Positions 25,515 to 31,266 of a DNA stretch of 31,266 nucleotides are shown piece after piece. Position 1 is the first letter of the stretch, and every line of letters starts with the position of its first letter. The stretch spans positions 1 to 31,266 of the forward strand of contig CAYMFU010000239.1 in NCBI GenBank assembly GCA_964389805.1, written 5' to 3'. The position numbers and the translations under genes were made by a program. The stretch is from JAGTVG01 sp964389805. GTDB lineage: Bacteria; Bacteroidota; Bacteroidia; Cytophagales; Cyclobacteriaceae. The notes beneath the pieces were generated by a model. The model did not search any database. It was not told the origin of the DNA and saw only the letters and a list, made by a program, of their open reading frames with translations.

Positions 25515-26375
25515 TCATCCAAGATAGGTTCTAAGAGCTTTGCTTCGAAAATTTTGCCGGAGCCGGCGGGTAGCTTTCTCTTTTATCTGGCGGACTCGCT
25601 CTCTGGTAAGGTTGAATTTTTTTCCTATCTCTTCCAAGGTCATTGTATTCTCTCCATTTAGTCCAAAAAAAAATGAAATAACATCCGATTCCCGCTGAGT
25701 GAGGGTTGCAAGAGCACGTTGAACCTCTCCACATAAGGAATCATTCATCAATTCTGAGTCAGGTGTTTTATGATCATTTTCCAACACATCGAGGAGGCTA
25801 TTTTCTTCCCCATACGCAAAAGGTGCATCCACTGAAACCTGTTTCCCCGAAATTTTTATATCATATAACACCTCCTCAAAAGCAATATTAAGTACTTCCG
25901 CCAATTCTTCAGCCGTAGGATCACGCTGATATTTTTGTTCCAAGGTTGAAAACGCCTTAAAAATTTTATTAAGTGAGCTAACACGATTCAAGGGAAGTCG
26001 GACAATCCGGGATTGTTCCGCCAATGCTTGCATAATGGATTGACGAATCCACCAAACCGCATACGATATGAATTTAAATCCACGTGTTTCGTCAAACCTG
26101 GAAGCAGCTCTGATCAGACCTACATTCCCTTCATTTATGAGATCGCCAAGAGAAATGCCTTTATGCTGGTATTGTTTCGCAACAGAAACAACAAACCTCA
26201 GATTGGCTTTGGTCAATTTTTCAAGTGCCAATTGATCACCTTCCCGAATTCTCTTTGCCAATATCACTTCCTCATTGGCCGATATCAATTCAACCTTACC
26301 AATCTCCTGTAAATATTTGTCAAGAGATTGACTTTCGCGATTCGTGATCTGCTTTATAATTTTTAATTGTCTCAT
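25515..26375 (-). CDS. RpoD/SigA-family sigma-70 factor (probable secondary copy)
   Basis: A 286-residue sigma factor from ATG 26373-26375 (MRQLKIIKQITNRESQSLDKYLQEIG), the standard Bacteroidota RpoD start; an upstream ATG at 26415-26417 adds 14 basic residues. Region 1.2 is at 16-45; region 2 includes LTKANLRFVVSVAKQY and FDETRGFKFISYAVWWIRQSI (core and -10 recognition); region 3 follows; region 4 contains LTRERVRQIKEKATRRLRQ (-35 recognition) and ends RTYLG. Some normally invariant positions differ (for instance FFFGLNGENTMTLEEIG and RASRFDETRG), suggesting a paralogue rather than the single housekeeping copy. There is no extended region 1.1, as usual in this phylum. Its stop codon is the junction with the duplicated block. 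Confidence 0.9.
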   Translation of the reverse strand: MRQLKIIKQITNRESQSLDKYLQEIGKVELISANEEVILAKRIREGDQLALEKLTKANLRFVVSVAKQYQHKGISLGDLINEGNVGLIRAASRFDETRGFKFISYAVWWIRQSIMQALAEQSRIVRLPLNRVSSLNKIFKAFSTLEQKYQRDPTAEELAEVLNIAFEEVLYDIKISGKQVSVDAPFAYGEENSLLDVLENDHKTPDSELMNDSLCGEVQRALATLTQRESDVISFFFGLNGENTMTLEEIGKKFNLTRERVRQIKEKATRRLRQNFRSKALRTYLG

Positions 26376-26926
26376 GCTTCTTGGTTTTTTCTTCCTACTA
26401 TTTACCCGTGATAACACTTGTTGTACAAGAAGGATTCACGCACAAATAACTAGATCTATGAGTGGTTCCTTCAAAATTCAACATAGACATATGTGGAATT
26501 TCTATGTACATAATACAGCGTGATAGATACCGTAAAACTGACCAGAATACCATATTCTATTTATTGAACTAATTGTTGTCACTATTTTATTCAATGGATT
26601 GTTTTTCAATATTTCTTTCTAAAAGGTTGCATTATTAGTTTTCTTCGCATCAGTACTCATTATTTCAGAATGGTCTACAATGTTGACAAACATTATGGAG
26701 TTAAATTGATGATTTTGTTTTGTCATAGCTGATTAAGGTAATCCTTTTTGACAAGATTTGAAGCGATTTTAGTGGAGAAGGAGTATCCTTTTCTCTGGGA
26801 AACATTATTTCTCTTTAATTCTTATATCACAACCTATAGTAATTGGGTATTTATTGTTAAACTATAGTGCTATAGTATTTAAGCCCTCTGCCTATCATAA
26901 AATCTTAAAAATTCATATTTTTACAA
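26376..26926. other. Intergenic region between divergent sigma-factor and AraC-type genes
   Basis: This 551-base AT-rich region has no credible coding frame. It should hold promoters for both genes, though I find no convincing TTTG/TAnnTTTG pair. Notable elements are CTTGT-TGT-ACAAG (26417-26429) just upstream of the sigma factor, the inverted repeat ACATAG (26481-26486) / CTATGT (26502-26507), and three CTATAGT heptamers near 26834-26876. Confidence 0.5.
26834..26876. promoter_or_regulatory. Three CTATAGT heptamers before the AraC-type regulator
   Basis: CTATAGT occurs at 26834-26840, 26862-26868 and 26870-26876, the last two 8 bases apart. ACTATAGT, which includes the second copy, is itself palindromic. 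They lie 50-95 bases before the regulator ATG at 26927. Spacing and repetition suggest an operator, possibly for autoregulation; not tested. Confidence 0.4.
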
Positions 26927-27523
26927 TTGCTTAAAACTTATTTCATTAACAAACTAAGTTTAGTGAAAATATACATCAAAAATATGGTTTGTATTCGCTG
27001 CCAGATAGTAGTGAAGTCCGAACTGGAGAAACTTGGTTTGAAATATATAAATGTAAAAATTGGAGAGGCAGATATTGTTGAGGATATCTTGCCTGAACAA
27101 TTGGAACAATTAGATATCGCCTTAAGAAAATCAGGACTTCTTCTGATGGATAATAAAAAAAGTGTTCTTGTTGAAAAAATAAAAACTGCGATTATCGAAT
27201 TGGTCCACTATTCAGAAGAGCAAATAAAGGTGAACCTCTCGGATTATTTAAGTGAAAAACTCAATTATGATTATACCTATCTTGCCAATCTTTTTTCAGA
27301 AGTAAAAGGCATTACGATTGAAAAATTTTATTTGACTCATAAAATAGAAAAAGTAAAAGAATTGATCGTTTATGACGAACTCAATATTACCGAAATAGCC
27401 TACAAGATGCACTACAGCAGCGTGGCCCATTTATCCAATCAATTCAAAAAAATTACGGGTTTAACACCTTCTCACTTTAAAAAACTCAAAATTAAGCGAC
27501 GCAGTACCCTTGAAAATGTGTGA
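26927..27523 (+). CDS. AraC-family regulator with N-terminal CxxC (HMA-like) domain
   Basis: A 198-residue one-component regulator. Residues 13-90 resemble a heavy-metal-associated fold, KIYIKNMVCIRCQIVV with Cys22 and Cys25 in the MxCxxC metal-binding loop, then ELEKLGL and a beta-alpha-beta-like remainder (IGEADIVEDI...LRKSGLLLMDN). Residues 90-190 are an AraC HTH: YLSEKLNYDYTYLANLFSEVKGITIEKFY and LNITEIAYKMHYSSVAHLSNQFKKITGLTPSHFKKL, with both helix-turn-helix segments intact. GTG at 26963 (VKIYIKNMVC) matches the usual family start and may be the true one. Probably senses a metal or thiol state and controls the plus-strand genes downstream, or itself through the CTATAGT sites. Confidence 0.88.
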   Translation: MLKTYFINKLSLVKIYIKNMVCIRCQIVVKSELEKLGLKYINVKIGEADIVEDILPEQLEQLDIALRKSGLLLMDNKKSVLVEKIKTAIIELVHYSEEQIKVNLSDYLSEKLNYDYTYLANLFSEVKGITIEKFYLTHKIEKVKELIVYDELNITEIAYKMHYSSVAHLSNQFKKITGLTPSHFKKLKIKRRSTLENV

Positions 27524-27684
27524 ATTATATAAGTAATATATGGAATTCTGTAACGCAAATTAAGGTTAAATCTGTCAATTTTATCTTCCTGTTAATTGAG
27601 TTTATTTGTTGAAAAGGGGCTTTTAAAATGAGACCTGAAATAATTCTCAATTAAGAAATTATTTTAAATAAGTAATGCACTCCT

Positions 27685-29166
27685 ATAAACATATTACTAG
27701 TATATCCCCATTGTCCGGATTCGTTCTGGAGTTTTAGACATGCGTTAAAATTTATTTCTAAAAAAGCGGTCATTCCTCCGCTTGGTCTAATAACCGTATC
27801 GGCTATGCTTCCTTCAACATGGGAGAAAAAACTCATAGATATGAATATCACAACGCTTCAGACCAGTGATATTCAATGGGCTGATTATGTTTTTATTAGT
27901 GCCATGTATATTCAAAAAGAATCCGTACACAAAATAATTTCAGAATGCAGAAAACAAAATAAAAAAATTGTTGCAGGGGGTCCTTTATTTACACAGGAAT
28001 ATCATAATTATAGTCAAATCGATCATTTTATTTTAAATGAAGCAGAGATTACTATGCCAAGGTTTTTGAATGATCTAAATGCTGGGATACCTCAGAGAAT
28101 TTATAGGACCACTGATTTTGCTGATATGTCAAAATCCCCCGTTCCAGATTACCATTTGTTATCAATAAATGATTATGCTTCAATGAATTTACAGGTCACC
28201 CGGGGTTGCCCCTATTCATGCGATTTTTGTGAAATTACTTCCCTACTGGGAAACAAGGTCAGGATGAAGGATCCCCAGCAGGTTATCACTGAACTTGAAG
28301 CACTTTTTCGTCTAAATTGGCGTGGTACGGTATCAATAGTTGACGATAATTTTATTGGGAACAAAAAGAAATCTAAAAATAGTCTGCTGCCTGTCATGAA
28401 AAAATGGATGCACAGCCATAATTATCCCTTTACGTTTAGTGCGCAAACCTCAATTAATCTTGCTGATGACAAAGAACTATTAGCAATGATGGTTGAAACT
28501 GGTTTCAGGTCCACTTTTATTGGCATTGAAACGCCTGTTAAATTATCACTTCAAGCATGTAATAAAGTTCTGAACAAAAACAGGGATCTGCTGTTGAGTG
28601 TAAAAAAAATTCAATATGCGGGAATGCTGGTTTCGGGGGGATTTATAGTTGGCTTCGACACAGATACTTCATCCGTTTTTCAGCGACAGATCGATTTTAT
28701 ACAACAAAGTGGAATAGTATCCGCAATGGTCGGCCTGTTAAATGCTCCTAAAAACACCAGATTATATGAGCAATTAGAAACAGAAAAAAGAATAACTGAG
28801 GAGGCAACAGGTAACAATACCGATTTATCAATGAATTTTAAACCCAAAATGAACTATCATGACTTATTGGATGGATATAAAAGTATAATTCGAAATATCT
28901 ATTCAACCAAACCTTATTATAAACGATTGCGGCAGCTATTATCAAATTATAAACGAATTTCAAATGGGCGAACGAAAATTGACTTATCGATTATTATAGG
29001 TCTTATAAAATCAGTTTTCGTAATAGGAATTGTAAATAAAGGCCGACGAGAATATTGGAAGTTGATTATATGGACGCTAATCCATCGGCCAGGATACATA
29101 GTAGAGGCTTTAACCTATACCGTGTACGGTTATCATTTTAGAACTGTTTATGGTTTAAGAAGATAA
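27685..29166 (+). CDS. B12-binding radical SAM protein starting at a non-standard ATA codon
   Basis: From ATA 27685 the frame gives NILLVYPHCPDSFWSFRHAL then KFISKKAVIPPLGLITVSAM, the characteristic N-terminus of this family, and continues into MLPSTWEKKL at 27805 without interruption. No ATG, GTG or TTG lies in frame between the upstream stop codon (27673-27675) and 27805. Counted from ATA the protein is 493 residues. The cobalamin-binding-like domain has VAGGPLFTQEY and the radical SAM CxxxCxxC is Cys175, Cys179 and Cys182 in TRGCPYSCDFCE. The DUF4070-type C-terminal region follows (FKPKMNYHDLLDGYKSII). Family members modify lipid or isoprenoid substrates in some cases. Translation from 27805 alone would lose strand 1 and the WSF region. 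Confidence 0.85.
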   Translation: MNILLVYPHCPDSFWSFRHALKFISKKAVIPPLGLITVSAMLPSTWEKKLIDMNITTLQTSDIQWADYVFISAMYIQKESVHKIISECRKQNKKIVAGGPLFTQEYHNYSQIDHFILNEAEITMPRFLNDLNAGIPQRIYRTTDFADMSKSPVPDYHLLSINDYASMNLQVTRGCPYSCDFCEITSLLGNKVRMKDPQQVITELEALFRLNWRGTVSIVDDNFIGNKKKSKNSLLPVMKKWMHSHNYPFTFSAQTSINLADDKELLAMMVETGFRSTFIGIETPVKLSLQACNKVLNKNRDLLLSVKKIQYAGMLVSGGFIVGFDTDTSSVFQRQIDFIQQSGIVSAMVGLLNAPKNTRLYEQLETEKRITEEATGNNTDLSMNFKPKMNYHDLLDGYKSIIRNIYSTKPYYKRLRQLLSNYKRISNGRTKIDLSIIIGLIKSVFVIGIVNKGRREYWKLIIWTLIHRPGYIVEALTYTVYGYHFRTVYGLRR

Positions 29167-29280
29167 ATTCCTAAAATCATCCCGAAATGTGTGAATGATG
29201 TAAGTAATCCTTTTTATTGTATAACACTTCCGCAAAACACATTAGGTATCTTTATTGAAGTTAATCCTGAGGAGAAACAC

Positions 29281-29631
29281 ATGCCAACTACTGAAATCCA
29301 AAAATCTAAAGCCCACATTCTAATTGAAATAATTGAGTATGTCCCCAATTCGGTTGTAACTAAAACCATGATCCGCAAAACAACTGGAAACATAAGCGTT
29401 GTGGCCATTGATACAGGAGAGGTTTTAGCTGAAAAAATCTCTCCGTTTGACACCTTTATACAAATTATTGAAGGTAAAGCTGAAGTTATTATCGATGGAA
29501 AATCTAATATGATTCATATTGGTCAGGCGATTATAATACCTGCCCATACCTCCAATTCAGTCAGAGCCAATGAAAGATTTAAAATGATATCAACAATTAT
29601 AAAAAGCGGGTATGAAGAAAGCCCCATATAA
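29281..29631 (+). CDS. Cupin-domain protein
   Basis: A 116-residue protein from ATG 29281 (MPTTEIQKSKAHILIEIIEY). The start is supported by a rare strong Shine-Dalgarno-like GAGGAG eight bases upstream; an ATG at 29191 would add 30 residues without family support. The single cupin beta-barrel includes SPFDTFIQIIEGKAEVIIDG and IHIGQAIIIPAHTSNSVRAN, with motif 1 largely lacking the usual H-x-H. Motif 2 keeps P-x-H, so it may not bind metal in the standard way. Similar small cupins are common as stress-associated genes in Bacteroidota. It follows the radical SAM gene by about 115 bases. Confidence 0.85.
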   Translation: MPTTEIQKSKAHILIEIIEYVPNSVVTKTMIRKTTGNISVVAIDTGEVLAEKISPFDTFIQIIEGKAEVIIDGKSNMIHIGQAIIIPAHTSNSVRANERFKMISTIIKSGYEESPI

Positions 29632-29690
29632 AGGAAGATACTGAAAAAACAAGCAATGAATTTGATCATTACAATTCTAAAACTAAAATC

Positions 29691-29813
29691 ATGACAAAAG
29701 AAAAAAGTGTAAAAGGAAAAAACGCCAAAAAAGCACCAGTTAAAAACCTGAAGGAGAAAAGAGCTGCAAAGGCAGCCAAGCGTAAAGAAAAAAATAGCGA
29801 AAGCAATTTTTAG
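29691..29813 (+). CDS. 40-residue lysine/alanine-rich protein
   Basis: ATG 29691 to TAG 29811-29813 encodes MTKEKSVKGKNAKKAPVKNL then KEKRAAKAAKRKEKNSESNF. It resembles small histone-tail-like or ribosome-associated basic proteins that are frequent in Bacteroidota and are usually missed by gene finders. Its position between the cupin and glycosyltransferase genes, the clean start and stop and the biased composition support a real gene. A nucleic-acid-binding role is inference. Confidence 0.6.
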   Translation: MTKEKSVKGKNAKKAPVKNLKEKRAAKAAKRKEKNSESNF

Positions 29814-29917
29814 CCTGGTTTAGGCGATTCCCTCGGAAATTCATTTTAACATTCAATAAGGGCTTTTCTCTATTATGAACGTAAGGTTGTTTACACTAAA
29901 ATAAATACTATAAAAGA

Positions 29918-31266
29918 ATGAAACTGGCTTTAATTGGCACTTATCCACCAAGGGAATGCGGCATTGGTACTTTCACGAAAAACCTGTTTGATTCAATAGT
30001 TGTAAATACTGAAAAGGAAGGATCAGATCATGAGTGCTTTGTTGTCGCATTAAATGACAATAACCTCACATATGAATATCCTGAAGAAGTAAAACTAACA
30101 ATAAGGCAAGAACAACAGGAAGATTATTTAAGAGCTGTGGAATTCATAAACTTAAGTGGAATTGACCTGTGTATACTTGAACATGAATTTGGCATATTCG
30201 GTGGCAATAGTGGGGTTTATATCTTGCCTTTGTTGCATAGACTGGAAGTACCTATTGTTGTGACACTACATACTATACTTAAAACCCCATCCTATAACGA
30301 AAAGGCAATTTTAAGTGAAATATGTAAAATGGCTCATAAAATAGTTGTGATGAGTCATAAAGCTATTGAGTTCCTGATAAATATTTACAAAGTTCCTGAA
30401 GACAAAATTGTTTTTATAGAACATGGTGTACCTGACATTCGTTATGAGCAAGCGTCATCAAAAAAGGAATTCAAATTAGAGGCAAAGAAAGTATTACTAA
30501 CTTTTGGGTTTATTGGACGCAATAAAGGAATCGAGACAGTAATAAAGGCATTGCCAAAGGTTGTTAAAAAACATCCGGATATTATATACATCGTATTGGG
30601 AAAAACTCATCCTAATGTGCGACGGCATTCTGGTGAAGAATACCGGATATTTCTAATACGTCTGGTTAAAAGCCTCCAGCTTGAAAACAATGTTGTGTTT
30701 CTTAATGAGTTTGTAGACGAACAATATTTATTTAAATACCTATGTGCGGCCGATATTTATATAACACCCTACTTGAATGAAGCCCAAATTACCAGCGGAA
30801 CACTCTCCTATGCTGTTGGTGTTGGTTCAGCTGTTATTTCCACTCCATATTGGCATGCTGAAGAATTATTATCTGAAGGCAGGGGAAGGTTATTCGATTT
30901 TAATAATTCAGAAAATCTTACTACCACATTAACAGAACTTTTGGATAATCCTGCTGAGCTAAATGAACTTAAAAGAAAAGCGTTTGATTATGGCCGGAAA
31001 ATTACATGGCCGAAAATAGGTCAGAAGTATGTCAAACTCATTAAAAACATACTTAAGGAAGAGCTAACTGTTAATGTAATGAAAGATACAGAACTGGACC
31101 TCTTGATTCTTCCGAAGTTTTCTCTAGCCCATATCAAGCGACTAACAGACGATACAGGCATCATTCAACATGCAAAATTTGGTATTCCTAATTTAAAAGA
31201 AGGCTATTGTCTGGATGATAATGCAAGGGCTTTGCTTATGGTGCTCATGGCATACCGACAAAAGAA
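29918..31266 (+). CDS. GT4-type glycosyltransferase with extra C-terminal domain (partial)
   Basis: ATG 29918 opens a frame of about 449 residues running off the right edge. The start MKLALIGTYPPRECGIGTFT has the GT-B signature 'YPPRECGIGTFT'. The nucleotide-binding half follows with LLTFGFIGRNKGIETVIKAL, AADIYITPYLNEAQITSGTL and AVISTPYWHAEELL. After about residue 385, LLILPKFSLAHIKRLTDDTG and IIQHAKFGIPNLKEGYCLDDNARALLMV begins a second, alpha-helical toroid-like segment resembling the C-terminal glycosidase-like module attached to this GT family in Bacteroidota. Likely forms a cytoplasmic or secreted polysaccharide or a compatible glucoside; the exact product is unknown. Confidence 0.88.
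   Translation, partial: MKLALIGTYPPRECGIGTFTKNLFDSIVVNTEKEGSDHECFVVALNDNNLTYEYPEEVKLTIRQEQQEDYLRAVEFINLSGIDLCILEHEFGIFGGNSGVYILPLLHRLEVPIVVTLHTILKTPSYNEKAILSEICKMAHKIVVMSHKAIEFLINIYKVPEDKIVFIEHGVPDIRYEQASSKKEFKLEAKKVLLTFGFIGRNKGIETVIKALPKVVKKHPDIIYIVLGKTHPNVRRHSGEEYRIFLIRLVKSLQLENNVVFLNEFVDEQYLFKYLCAADIYITPYLNEAQITSGTLSYAVGVGSAVISTPYWHAEELLSEGRGRLFDFNNSENLTTTLTELLDNPAELNELKRKAFDYGRKITWPKIGQKYVKLIKNILKEELTVNVMKDTELDLLILPKFSLAHIKRLTDDTGIIQHAKFGIPNLKEGYCLDDNARALLMVLMAYRQK

Noticed and set aside
1..31266. CRISPR arrays, tRNA or rRNA genes, insertion sequences
   Set aside because: No regular direct repeats, no cloverleaf-like segments with CCA/anticodon signals, and no transposase or integrase motifs were seen on either strand.

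Overview
The window looks like a piece of a Bacteroidota chromosome. It is AT-rich, and it carries a secreted protein with a type IX secretion sorting tail (YPNP motif), an RpoD-type sigma factor with the Bacteroidota-style N-terminus (MRQLKI...QITNRESQSLDKYLQEIG), two long FtsX/MacB-type permeases of a kind expanded in this phylum, and almost no Shine-Dalgarno sequences. I cannot place it below phylum from sequence alone. I see no tRNA, rRNA, CRISPR array, transposase or integrase.

Layout. 1-1619: tail of an unidentified gene, then a B12-binding-type radical SAM protein on the minus strand. 1889-4246: FtsX-type permease. 4366-6351 (minus): a small basic protein, a DEAD-box-type RNA helicase with a DEFD motif II, and a cold-shock protein ending in a clear intrinsic terminator. 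6635-14497: a secreted T9SS-tail protein, a DUF1080 (3-keto-disaccharide hydrolase-type) protein, a second FtsX-type permease, a Tat-exported-looking aldo/keto reductase preceded by a long hairpin that abuts its start codon, and a heparinase II/III-type lyase. 14577-16796 (minus): a DegT-type PLP aminotransferase and a Gfo/Idh/MocA oxidoreductase, apparently one operon.

The centrepiece is a compact eight-gene plus-strand operon, 18246-24545: flavoprotein, methyltransferase, type III polyketide synthase, FabL-like enoyl reductase, FabZ-like dehydratase, ketoacyl synthase, acyl carrier protein and phosphopantetheinyl transferase. The likely logic is that a dedicated type II fatty-acid-like module builds and holds an acyl starter on its own carrier protein. 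The type III PKS then extends and cyclises it into a phenolic or pyrone lipid, and the methyltransferase and flavoprotein tailor the ring. The last step resembles the SrsA/SrsB/SrsC phenolic-lipid pathway of Streptomyces griseus. The product is unknown.

This operon is bracketed by two diverged direct copies of a roughly 0.97 kb block (about 16892-17862 and 24540-25507). Each copy carries a gene for a small secreted protein and a piece of an NTF2-like gene. The left copy reads through. The right copy has a one-base frameshift in each gene and stops a few bases from the stop codon of the sigma-factor gene. The operon therefore looks like a cassette that arrived, or was duplicated, together with its flank.

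25515-31266: the sigma factor (minus), then a plus-strand accessory group. It holds an AraC-type regulator with an N-terminal CxxC heavy-metal-associated-like domain, a second B12-binding radical SAM protein whose true N-terminus seems to begin at a non-standard ATA codon, a cupin, a 40-residue lysine-rich protein, and a family-4-type glycosyltransferase cut by the window end.
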